Source: Lacimicrobium alkaliphilum
Lineage (GTDB): Bacteria > Pseudomonadota > Gammaproteobacteria > Enterobacterales > Alteromonadaceae
Reading direction: 5' to 3'
Length of the DNA: 64,000 nt
NCBI RefSeq assembly: GCF_001466725.1
Contig: NZ_CP013650.1
Coordinates: 2,294,001-2,358,000 of the forward strand
Shown: in pieces, positions 8,491 through 15,237 of the stretch
Numbering within the stretch: position 1 is the stretch's first letter
Layout of the letters: each line of letters starts with the position of its first letter
Program-made: the position numbers and the translations under genes
Notes under the pieces: generated by a model
The model's database searches: none
What the model was told of the DNA's origin: nothing
What the model saw: the letters and a program-made list of their open reading frames with translations, nothing else

Positions 8491-10535
8491 TGACCCCCAG
8501 CGACGCCTTTCAGGAACACAACCCGGCTCAGGACAACGGTTTCAGTGCCGGTCAGCTGCTGCTGTTTTTGTGGGGCAGAAAGTGGCGCATTCTGTTGATG
8601 GCTGGCGTGATTACTGCCCTGCTTGGTTATTTTATTCTGCAGCTTCCAAAGGTTTATCAGGCCTCCAGTACCCTGCTGCTTGGAGGCGCTGATAAAGGCA
8701 TGCCCCTGAGCGGCCTGAACCTGCTTCCCAATGCCAAAGACGCCAAGATGGAAACCTATAACGAGTTCATGCACTCAAGGGCATTTGCGCAAATACTGAT
8801 TGACGAATTAGAGCTTGACCAGAAACCGGAGTACTCCGGCAGTGACGCCGATAACCTGCGCCGGTTCCAGGGCAACCTCAGCATCAATCAGGTGCGTAAC
8901 ACCGATATGCTCAAAGTCAGCTTTGCGTCCTATTCACCGGAGCTGGCCCAACAGGTGGCCAACAGTATTGGCCCGGCATTTTTTGAGTTTCATGCCAAAC
9001 TTCAGCAACAAAAAGTGCTTAACAGCTCGGAGCGCCTTAATATTCAACTGGTTGAGATCCAGGCCAGGCTGTCAGAGACCGAACAGAACTATCAGCAATA
9101 TCTGGACAACAACAATATTGTCGATTTGAAAGCTCAGATTTCAATGCAGCAGGATCAGGTTAGCGAACTGGTCAAAGAACAGCTCAAACAACAGCAACAA
9201 CTCTCTGAGGCGCGCATTCATCTGGACCAGATCAAGGCCGCTGGTGATGATTATCAGGCCATACTCAGCCACCCCTGGGTGATAAAGAGTACCCAGGTCG
9301 AACAATCACGACGCCATTATATTACTCAGAATAATCTGATGGCGCAGGTGACCCAGCGCTACAAATATAAGCATCCAAAATACCAGCGGGCGGCCAGAAA
9401 CCTTCAGGATGCGGAGCAGGAACTGCATAAGCGTATCGATGAGCAGGTTAAAGCTCTCCGACAGTTTATTCAGGCTGTCGAGGCCCGTGATCAGGAGCTG
9501 AGCAAGGAGATCAACCGCAACAAAGCCGCCATCCGCAAATTAGGTGAACATCAGTTAACCATGGCCAGACTGGAGCAGGAAATGACCGGCACCCAGAAAA
9601 TCCATGAGGCTTTTATGGCTAAACTGCAGGAAATGGAAATGCTTAAGGATATGGGCGATAACAAAGAGTTTGCCGTGGTCGACAAGGCACAGCTTCCGGA
9701 TGTTCCAAGTAAACCCAACACCCGCGGCATGCTGTTCTTTGCAGGTTGCTTTGCATTTGTTTTCAGCAGTGGTTTCTGGTTTGTCTTGTCTCTGGTTGGC
9801 GATCAGTATGCCCGGCTTATGCATGAGGTCAAACTGCTCGATTTACCGGTACTGGCCATGTTGCCGAAACTGGGTAAATCCCACAGAAAACGTAAAGCCA
9901 GGCCGCTGAGAGCTCGTCTGGGTGAAACCGATTATCATTATTCAGAAGGGATCCGGACCCTGCGTACGGCGATCCTGATTAACCACGATCTGCCTGCTAA
10001 CAGCATTATTGCCATTACCTCAGTCAAACCCCGTCAGGGTAAAGCCAGTATTATCAGTAATCTGGCCGACTCACTAAGTAATATTGAACCCGTATTGCTC
10101 GCCGATATCGATCTGCGCGCGCCATCCATGGCGACAGCCTATAACCTGGAAACCAGCCAGCCAGGTATTACGGATTTTTTTGAAGGAAAGGCGAAAATCA
10201 GCCGCTGCCTGTACCGGCGCAACAATAACCAGCTTACTCTGTTACCCTCGGGAGGGATTCCTTCCGATCCCCTGGCACTCATATCCACCAATAAGTTCCG
10301 GGATTTTCTGCGCCGTTTAAATAGCAAATTCCCACGTATCCTGATGGAAGCACCGCCCGTCCAATCTGTCAGTGACGCACTGATCCTCTCCCGCCTGGCG
10401 GACGGCGTTATCGTGGTCTGTGATATGGAAAACACCCAAAGCGGTGAGTTGACTGAAATGGTGCAAAATCTGCGTGAAACCAATACCCTGCTGCTGGGTG
10501 TGGTACTAAATAAAGTAAAAAAACTGCCCGCTTAA
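8490..10535 (+). CDS. Wzc-like chain-length determinant with a degenerate BY-kinase domain
   Basis: A 681-residue inner-membrane protein: Wzz domain with TM1 at about 30-50, a long periplasmic coiled-coil region (about 150-395), TM2 at about 413-435, and a cytoplasmic P-loop domain from about 490. The kinase motifs are altered. Walker A reads SVKPRQGKAS rather than the GEGKS/T form, Walker A' LLADIDLRAP is kept, and Walker B reads RILMEAPPV with Glu where Asp is usual. The C-terminus (NKVKKLPA) has no tyrosine cluster. It likely controls chain length and export, while autophosphorylation is doubtful. It is the last gene of the operon. Confidence 0.88.
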   Translation: MTPSDAFQEHNPAQDNGFSAGQLLLFLWGRKWRILLMAGVITALLGYFILQLPKVYQASSTLLLGGADKGMPLSGLNLLPNAKDAKMETYNEFMHSRAFAQILIDELELDQKPEYSGSDADNLRRFQGNLSINQVRNTDMLKVSFASYSPELAQQVANSIGPAFFEFHAKLQQQKVLNSSERLNIQLVEIQARLSETEQNYQQYLDNNNIVDLKAQISMQQDQVSELVKEQLKQQQQLSEARIHLDQIKAAGDDYQAILSHPWVIKSTQVEQSRRHYITQNNLMAQVTQRYKYKHPKYQRAARNLQDAEQELHKRIDEQVKALRQFIQAVEARDQELSKEINRNKAAIRKLGEHQLTMARLEQEMTGTQKIHEAFMAKLQEMEMLKDMGDNKEFAVVDKAQLPDVPSKPNTRGMLFFAGCFAFVFSSGFWFVLSLVGDQYARLMHEVKLLDLPVLAMLPKLGKSHRKRKARPLRARLGETDYHYSEGIRTLRTAILINHDLPANSIIAITSVKPRQGKASIISNLADSLSNIEPVLLADIDLRAPSMATAYNLETSQPGITDFFEGKAKISRCLYRRNNNQLTLLPSGGIPSDPLALISTNKFRDFLRRLNSKFPRILMEAPPVQSVSDALILSRLADGVIVVCDMENTQSGELTEMVQNLRETNTLLLGVVLNKVKKLPA

Positions 10536-10631
10536 CCAAATCGTCAGCTTTACAGACTCTCCCCTGGCTGACATCACCTTTGCACACGTCACCCACTTCT
10601 GGCAGACCACTTTGTGCCAATTTCGGACCTT

Positions 10632-10730
10632 CAGTAACGCCTGAGTCCACTAGCGTTTGAGGCGACGCGTGCTCTTGCGAAAGCAAAAGTGCATGGCGGG
10701 TCAAACGAACGCTGCAACGATTCGTTAGGC
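10632..10730 (-). repeat. attC site A (after the YdeI-like cassette)
   Basis: The R'' box reads GCCTAAC on the minus strand (plus 10724-10730). The distal box at 10632-10638 reads GTTACTG, which departs from GTTRRRY. The bases after the G belong to the flank, so this fits the outer end of the array. The arms pair, for example GCGTTTGA near 10653 with TCAAACGA near 10701. The centre can fold as TTGC-GAAA-GCAA. Confidence 0.75.
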
Positions 10731-10746
10731 GAACCTTGCCCAAATT

Positions 10747-11307
10747 TCAGTTTGTGCTTTCATCAGCCTGAGGGGCGCTGAATTCCTTGCTGTAGAAACC
10801 TGAGGGGTCAAAGCAACAAACCCGCTTCTTTCCAGATGTTAGCATTTCGCAGGCATCATTGATCCGTTTCTCGCGAGTCTTGGCTTGTTTGGCAGAAACG
10901 ATCCAATGAACCCAATCGATTCTCGCGATTGTGGTCGTTGCATTCCAGGTAGTCTGGGCCTCGGGTTCCGACTCCAGCGCTTGAGCAAAATCTGCTGGCA
11001 CCTCGGGCTCTGGCTCCTGAGCCATTGCTGCAATCTTGAACTGAATCTCTTGGCCGATTTCCGCCTTCGCCGCTCGAAGCTCGGCATCATCGATTCGAAG
11101 CCAATGGCTCTTGCGACCATCTGGCTCAAGCAATGCTTCAAATTGGTGGCAGTTCATGGTCACCGAGACGGTTGTTCGACCCCGTCTCAACAGCTTCGCG
11201 CTTGCTTCCTTGGGAAGCACAACGAAAGCCCACGGACAGCCACCGCCGGAATCATTCGGGCGCAGTAGCCGAGCTGTGAACTGTGACTTTCCGTCTGATT
11301 CCGTCAT
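10747..11307 (-). CDS. YdeI/OmpD-associated family protein with DUF1905 domain (cassette gene)
   Basis: A 186-residue soluble protein. The N-terminal half (residues 5-90) looks like DUF1905, a small beta-barrel (GGCPWAFVVLP, and KSHWLRIDDAELRAAKAEIG). The C-terminal half contains the YdeI-type helical segment (WVHWIVSAKQAKTREKRINDACEMLTSGKKR) read in pieces near 132-163. Function in this family is not established. AGGAAG lies just before the ATG. The gene starts about 26 bases inside attC B and ends just before attC A, a normal one-gene cassette. Confidence 0.8.
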   Translation of the reverse strand: MTESDGKSQFTARLLRPNDSGGGCPWAFVVLPKEASAKLLRRGRTTVSVTMNCHQFEALLEPDGRKSHWLRIDDAELRAAKAEIGQEIQFKIAAMAQEPEPEVPADFAQALESEPEAQTTWNATTTIARIDWVHWIVSAKQAKTREKRINDACEMLTSGKKRVCCFDPSGFYSKEFSAPQADESTN

Positions 11308-11332
11308 TTCATCTTCCTACACTCTCAGATGG

Positions 11333-11437
11333 GCCCAACGCCCGGCTAACCGCGAAAATGTTTGATGGCGGCTTTTATGCGTTTCTTTGCATAAAAGGTG
11401 ACAGCGAATATTTGTCCGTTTGAGCCGTTTGTTAAGC
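11333..11437 (-). repeat. attC site B
   Basis: On the minus strand it runs from GCTTAAC (plus 11431-11437) to GTTGGGC (plus 11333-11339), both exact consensus boxes, with GGTTAGCCGGGCGTTGGGC at the R' end. The total is 105 bases with a long imperfect stem containing CTTTTATGC and GCATAAAAG as the central hairpin. The TAA stop of the adjoining gene lies within the R'' box. Confidence 0.88.
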
Positions 11438-11791
11438 GGGACATTCAATACCGAACCTACTTTTAATTAAATTATTGATGATTTGAATATCCATTTCTTT
11501 GCCTGGAGACCTATATTCGTCTTTATTTGCGTTTACCCAACTTGCAACAACCTTAGCACCACCGGCGGAAGACCCCGTAAGCTGAAAAGCAAATATATGA
11601 TGGCCAGTCCAGCTACGGACGAAATATACCCAACCATTTTCAGAATAGATAAACCATTTATCATCCATGTCCACCGGTTTGTAACCAGACATAATTTTTT
11701 CGGCATCGGAATCCCAGAAGAAGTTCTGATACCCAAGGTTTTCACGTTCTTGTGGTATTGGCATTGTTTTCCAATCGTTCTTCGTTACCAC
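11432..11791 (-). CDS. Cassette-encoded protein of unknown function
   Basis: A 119-residue soluble protein starting at GTG, with AGGAAG upstream. The central part (WFIYSENGWVYFVRSWTG near residue 46) is rich in aromatic residues and resembles small proteins commonly carried in integron cassettes. No catalytic motif or membrane segment is visible. It may form a small beta-sheet domain. The stop falls in the attC B box and the start lies about 17 bases from attC C, so it fills its cassette. Confidence 0.65.
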   Translation of the reverse strand: MVTKNDWKTMPIPQERENLGYQNFFWDSDAEKIMSGYKPVDMDDKWFIYSENGWVYFVRSWTGHHIFAFQLTGSSAGGAKVVASWVNANKDEYRSPGKEMDIQIINNLIKSRFGIECPA

Positions 11792-11807
11792 GATGCTTCC
11801 TTTACGC

Positions 11808-11907
11808 GCTTAACGCCCTGTTAATGGGCAAAATTTTGTTGGCTAAAATGTGAAGTGGAGCGAAACAAGCCAACGTAATTTTGTCCACTTTAAACAGTTT
11901 GTTATAA
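11808..11907 (-). repeat. attC site C
   Basis: On the minus strand the site opens with GTTATAACAAAC (the VCR-like form, plus 11901-11907 box) and closes with GGGCGTTAAGC (plus 11808-11814). AATTTTGTTGGCT and AGCCAACGTAATTTT form the arms of the stem. It is about 100 bases, the usual attC size. Confidence 0.83.
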
Positions 11908-11908
11908 C

Positions 11909-12241
11909 TCATTTCTCGATATACCAATACACTAATGCAGAGCATGGCAAAACAGCAAAACATAACATGAGCAGAGCCCCTGACATGTTAACAATGGCTT
12001 CAGGTAAATTAAATGCACCTAGCGCAACACTGAAACCAGTGGCATAAACGATAATACATGCAATACAAGATGCTCCACCCGATACGACTAGTTTTTGAAA
12101 TATTGGTAGTTGAAGTTTGTTAAACAAAAATTTGAAAATTGGGTAGCCGATTACTGACGATATAGCTGTTACAGGAATTGCCACGATTAGAGAAAAGATA
12201 AAAATCGGGATCAATGGAACTACGCTCTCAACTGAGAACAC
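11909..12241 (-). CDS. Small membrane protein (cassette gene, possibly frameshifted at its 5' end)
   Basis: A 110-residue hydrophobic protein with about three membrane helices (PLIPIFIFSLIVAIPVTAI, a middle one near VSGGASCIACIIVYATG, and one near ALLMLCFAVLPC). The in-frame start is a GTG at 12241, 94 bases from attC D, which is long for a cassette leader. An ATG at 12329, about 6 bases from the attC box, opens another frame (MDIQPRISTYMVAALGGYF). It would join this frame if one base were added to the T run near 12261-12265. The original protein may therefore have been about 25-30 residues longer. Function is unknown. Confidence 0.6.
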   Translation of the reverse strand: MFSVESVVPLIPIFIFSLIVAIPVTAISSVIGYPIFKFLFNKLQLPIFQKLVVSGGASCIACIIVYATGFSVALGAFNLPEAIVNMSGALLMLCFAVLPCSALVYWYIEK

Positions 12242-12334
12242 TGCAACGCAAGCAGCTACAAAAAGAAAGCTAAAAAATAGCCCCCTAGTGCTGCGACCAT
12301 GTATGTGCTGATTCTAGGCTGGATGTCCATATGA

Positions 12335-12408
12335 GTTATAACGCCGCAAGCAAAGGCGCGCGTTAGCGCGTCCAGCCCGCAGGGCGATTTTGCCTTGCCT
12401 TGTTAAAT
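12335..12408 (-). repeat. attC site D
   Basis: This is the shortest site of the array at 74 bases. On the minus strand it begins ATTTAAC (plus 12402-12408) and ends GTTATAA (plus 12335-12341). CAAGCAAAGGC and GCCTTGCCTTG form the stem arms, and GCGCGTTAGCGCG makes an inner hairpin. Confidence 0.8.
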
Positions 12409-12416
12409 GCTGGCCG

Positions 12417-12692
12417 TTACTGAGGGATTTCAATACCGGCAAGCTCCATTTGTTTCTTGGGGTTCCAGTTTTCTGGAATAGACTTTTTATCACCCCACCA
12501 CTTAAAGTTATTTTCAATGGCCCACTCACGGCGGATCTTTTCAAGGTGCTCCTGCGTGGAATACTGATCATACTCCAAGCCTGACTCTGAGCCGCAGCAC
12601 TCACAAATTTCAAACGTGGTGCAGTTGAACTCATCAAGAGCTTCAACTTCTGCAAACCCGCAAATTGGGCACCCTTTCTTATTCATACTCAT
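12417..12692 (-). CDS. Small zinc-ribbon-like protein (cassette gene)
   Basis: A 91-residue acidic protein with an N-terminal pair of cysteine knuckles: CPICGF at residues 8-13 and CECCGSESG near 30-38, plus an extra Cys before the second. These suggest one bound zinc. The C-terminal half (LEKIRREWAIENNFKWWGD) is helical and rich in Trp. The arrangement resembles small hypothetical proteins of many proteobacteria, but I do not recognise a function. The ATG at 12692 is only 4 bases from attC E, so its ribosome site would lie in the attC. An ATG two codons in is an alternative. Confidence 0.65.
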   Translation of the reverse strand: MSMNKKGCPICGFAEVEALDEFNCTTFEICECCGSESGLEYDQYSTQEHLEKIRREWAIENNFKWWGDKKSIPENWNPKKQMELAGIEIPQ

Positions 12693-12695
12693 GGC

Positions 12696-12794
12696 ATTTA
12701 ACGCATTGCTAATGGGCTGCCGCAGCGCAGCGTAGGCCGTCCCGTGGAGGCCATGCTGTTTGTGGCTGGAACGAAATTAAGCAACTTGTTATAA
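12696..12794 (-). repeat. attC site E
   Basis: On the minus strand it begins TTATAACAAG (plus 12788-12794) and ends GCGTTAAAT (plus 12696-12702, exact RYYYAAC on plus). Length is 99 bases. Inner arms include GGGCTGCCGCAGCGCAGC and its partner segments around CGTAGGCCGTCCCG. Box spacing and orientation match sites C and F. Confidence 0.8.
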
Positions 12795-12798
12795 ATCA

Positions 12799-13302
12799 TT
12801 ATGTACCTGAGTACTTTAAGGTTGCCCATAATTTTTTGCCGGTTAAAGAGCTGAGCAGAAACACACCCGAAAAAATTAAAACGAGAGGCTCAGTTGTAAC
12901 CTGAATGTAGTCTGCAATGCCCGCTTGCAACGCTAAATTTAATCGCCAAATTTGAATAGCTGAAGTTGGCAAATACGACAAACCAGTTACTAAAAAATAA
13001 ATGCCTAAAAGTTTATATCCATGTTGGATATTGAAACCAGAGTAACTTTCCTCTGCATTTGACTTAACGTTGTCTGAAAGTGAAGTGCTTACCTTCCACA
13101 ATATAAAAGTAGCTGTGAGACCTATAACCAGAGTTATCAGGGACATTAATACTGGGAACATCAGCCCAGGCTCCGTTCCTGGCATAACATCAGATACACT
13201 GAAAAATAACCCCCAAGCTGCGGGAATAGAGATAATGACAGTGATCAATACATAAATGGCTAATAGCTTAAAACAGATAGCTGAAACGTCCTTTGCACTC
13301 AT
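12799..13302 (-). CDS. Four-helix membrane protein of unknown function (cassette gene)
   Basis: A 167-residue integral membrane protein with four predicted helices: near residues 8-30 (LLAIYVLITVIISIPAAWG), 46-68 (LMSLITLVIGLTATFIL), 95-115 (LLGIYFLVTGLSYLP) and 138-158 (LVLIFSGVFLLSSL). The two halves look alike (a KLLAIYxLIT start and a KLLGIYFLVT start), so it may be an internal duplication. A good AGGAAAG lies before the ATG. The gene lies between attC E and F. No known family was recognised. Confidence 0.65.
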   Translation of the reverse strand: MSAKDVSAICFKLLAIYVLITVIISIPAAWGLFFSVSDVMPGTEPGLMFPVLMSLITLVIGLTATFILWKVSTSLSDNVKSNAEESYSGFNIQHGYKLLGIYFLVTGLSYLPTSAIQIWRLNLALQAGIADYIQVTTEPLVLIFSGVFLLSSLTGKKLWATLKYSGT

Positions 13303-13317
13303 AACTTTCCTAATGAT

Positions 13318-13404
13318 TTATAACGCTTTAAACAGCGGAAAACACACGCGCTTTGGCCGTCTTTTGGCCAGCGGGTGGTTTTCCGATGATTTAACTTGTT
13401 ATAA
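13318..13404 (-). repeat. attC site F
   Basis: On the minus strand it begins TTATAACAAGTTAAATC (plus 13398-13404 box) and ends GTTATAA (plus 13318-13324). The arms GCGGAAAAC and GTTTTCCG pair well. Length is 87 bases. The TAA stop of the 13399 gene is formed by this site. Confidence 0.83.
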
Positions 13405-13719
13405 CCCACGGTGGACCAACGCAAACTTACCCTTAACACTCTGACCTCTAGAACGTTCGCACCAGAAGTTGTATAGAGGATAAATTAAAGCAGAGCCGAC
13501 CAACGAAAAGATAAACCCCAAAAAGCCATACATAAGGCTCGCAAACCAAAAAACATTGCCTTCGGAACCGGCGATGTGGATGTTGGTCGATACAACCAAA
13601 TGAAAAGCGATAGCAAATGAAAAAGCTACTCCAAAGCAAATCCATATAGCGACGGACATAAATGACAAAAAGCTAAGTTGGATCCGTGCTTCATCACTGT
13701 ACTGCTCATGAACTTCCAT
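13399..13719 (-). CDS. Two-helix membrane protein (first cassette of the array)
   Basis: A 106-residue membrane protein with helices near residues 18-43 (MSVAIWICFGVAFSFAIAF) and 58-80 (FASLMYGFLGFIFSLVG), ending in a basic tail. The stop codon is inside attC F. The start is about 23 bases from the lone TTATAAC box at the right edge, so it occupies the position next to where attI would be. No family is recognised. Small membrane proteins are frequent in cassette arrays and their jobs are mostly unknown. Confidence 0.6.
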   Translation of the reverse strand: MEVHEQYSDEARIQLSFLSFMSVAIWICFGVAFSFAIAFHLVVSTNIHIAGSEGNVFWFASLMYGFLGFIFSLVGSALIYPLYNFWCERSRGQSVKGKFALVHRGL

Positions 13720-13724
13720 TGTCT

Positions 13725-14032
13725 AGGGACTCTCTTGTGGGTTATAACAGTGTATTAGACGGAATTCGGTATAAATCCGAGACCATCTGTTCTTACATAG
13801 TGTCACTGTACCCAATTTTTTCCCCTCCAGACAAGCACTTATCTCCAGCCAGTGGTTGCTGAACCAAAATTCTTGCTGCGGAAAATGAGCCATTGTGTTT
13901 AGTGGGACCTCTATAAGCACTCAGGTCAGACCACAATAGTGCTTTACAATCAAAAGGATACGTATGATCGGGTCGATATAAACCACAGCCCCTTAGCGGA
14001 TTTATATTGCCGTTTAGTGCAAGTTTCTCCAA
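13725..14032 (-). pseudogene. Possible decayed small gene at the right edge of the cassette array
   Basis: Two overlapping minus-strand reading frames each look partly protein-like. One starts at 14032 (MEKLALNGNINPLRGCG, then YRPDHTYPFDCKALLW). The other continues lower down (FPQQEFWFSNHWLEIS, then CKNRWSRIYTEFRLIHCYN). A shift of frame near 13900-13930 would join them into one protein of about 100 residues whose end runs into the TTATAAC box. This suggests a former cassette gene with a frameshift and a lost attC. No homology is claimed, and chance open frames remain possible. Confidence 0.3.
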
Positions 14033-14560
14033 TCTTCATTATAACTGTGGAAAGATACAGCCTCTTTAGGAAAAACGATGGGTAAAGATAAAAGACCAGA
14101 TTCAAATTAAAGACGTGCCACGCATAGTTCCCAATGACTAAGCGACCAAACTTACCCGCCAATGCCCGGTATTCGCCCGAAGCCGCCGTTAGATTTTGTC
14201 ATACGCTATATAATAGTGAGTACTGGAATTACCGGCGCAATCCAGAGCGACTAACGCCTGCCCTCACCTGTTACGGTCTCTGGCGTCGGTTAAGCTAACT
14301 ATTTATCTTTTGGCATGTCTCTTACAGACGACACTCAAATTAGGCCAGCAATAAAACCGGCAACAGCTTGTACGCCATACACCCCATACGTTGAGGCCAG
14401 ACTACCTGTATCAGATAGCGGATTTGTCGCTATCGCATCCAAAAACTGTTGCCAGATAACGACGGAATTTGCTCAGGTTAAATATTTTTTCCTTTAATAT
14501 CAACCAGATATAGTTTGGCATCATTCTCGCAACAGTCAGGTTGAGTTAATTGACCCCAAC
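14033..14560. other. Intergenic stretch without a convincing gene; attC-like fragments
   Basis: Short open frames here are not convincing. Two segments carry single integron-like boxes: ATCTAAC on the minus strand (plus 14188-14194) followed by GGCGGCTTCGGGCG, and GTTAAGC on plus (14289-14295) with GGCGTCGG before it and ACTAACGCC about 40 bases to the left. Neither has a good partner box, so they could be remnants of attC sites or chance. The right end must hold the promoter of the BON gene. Confidence 0.35.
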
Positions 14561-14574
14561 ATAAGGAGATCATC

Positions 14575-15120
14575 ATGAAACTCACAACAACACTGATTGC
14601 ACTGAGCCTGTTTACCGCACCGGTTGCCCTTGCAGATAATAACTGGGAAGACAAAAGCAGAGATGCCTGGCTGGACGGCAAGGCAGAAACCACCCTGCTA
14701 CTGAATTCGAACCTGAATTCATTTGATATTGATACGGATGTCAAAAATGGTGTGGTAACGCTCTCAGGTAAAGTGGAGAGTGAGGTCGATAAGGCACTGG
14801 CCTCTGAGCTGGTAGCAAGCCTTGAGGGTGTAAAAGAGGTTGATAATAAGCTGGAAGTGGCTGCTGACGAAGAAGAGCAAAGCAGCGAAGTGGTTCAGAC
14901 GCTCACCGATTCCAAGGTGGCTACCGTAGTCAAAACCCGCCTGTTGTTTGAATCGGAAGTATCAGGCTCGGCAATCAATGTCGAAGCCAACAAGGGTGAA
15001 GTGACACTTGAAGGTGAAGTCAGCAGTGAAGCTGAACGGGATCTGGCGATTACCATCGCTGAAAATACCAGCGACGTCAAAAAGGTCACCGACAAGCTGA
15101 AGGTAACCAGCAAATCATGA
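14575..15120 (+). CDS. Periplasmic protein with two BON domains (OsmY-like)
   Basis: A 181-residue exported protein with a signal peptide ending in PVALA (residues 1-21). Two BON domains follow. The first, about residues 37-102, includes SFDIDTDVKNGVVTLSGKVE. The second, about 112-179, includes INVEANKGEVTLEGEVSSE. BON domains are thought to bind phospholipid or stabilise envelopes, and OsmY-type proteins rise under osmotic stress. AAGGAGATC lies 6 bases before the ATG. The gene stands alone and ends in a strong terminator. OsmY is similar in size, but orthology is not proven. Confidence 0.85.
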   Translation: MKLTTTLIALSLFTAPVALADNNWEDKSRDAWLDGKAETTLLLNSNLNSFDIDTDVKNGVVTLSGKVESEVDKALASELVASLEGVKEVDNKLEVAADEEEQSSEVVQTLTDSKVATVVKTRLLFESEVSGSAINVEANKGEVTLEGEVSSEAERDLAITIAENTSDVKKVTDKLKVTSKS

Positions 15121-15125
15121 CCGCC

Positions 15126-15158
15126 AAAGAGCCTGTTCAACGCAGGCTCTTTTTTTAT
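15126..15158 (+). terminator. Rho-independent terminator after the BON gene
   Basis: AAAGAGCCTG and CAGGCTCTTT form a 10-base stem around a TTCAACG loop, followed by a run of T. It lies directly after the TGA at 15118-15120. Confidence 0.92.
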
Positions 15159-15237
15159 TATCTCCGTGTCAGGCATCAGGCTGCACATCAGCAAATAATC
15201 GCTATGCTTAAGGTTTTACTTTCTCTGGAGCAGTGCG

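Larger units (their letters stand above)
10632..13748 (-). mobile_element. Integron gene-cassette array without integrase (CALIN), six cassettes
   Basis: Six short genes all read on the minus strand. Each is followed by an imperfect inverted repeat of 74-105 bases. On the minus strand these begin with RYYYAAC-like boxes (GCCTAAC, GCTTAAC, TTATAAC, ATTTAAC) and end with GTTRRRY-like boxes (GTTGGGC, GTTAAGC, GTTAAAT, GTTATAA). Stops of the 11432 and 13399 genes lie inside the attC, and leaders before each start are mostly under 35 bases. These are hallmarks of integron cassettes. No tyrosine recombinase of the IntI type is present. The right junction is a lone TTATAAC box at 13742-13748. Confidence 0.88.

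Noticed and set aside
11483..11824. A 113-codon plus-strand frame inside the cassette array
   Set aside because: It runs opposite the 119-residue cassette gene and across attC C. The minus-strand gene has a ribosome site and ends in attC B.
13749..14574. An integron integrase gene near the cassettes
   Set aside because: No open frame with tyrosine recombinase motifs (R, HxxR, Y) was seen in any frame there.
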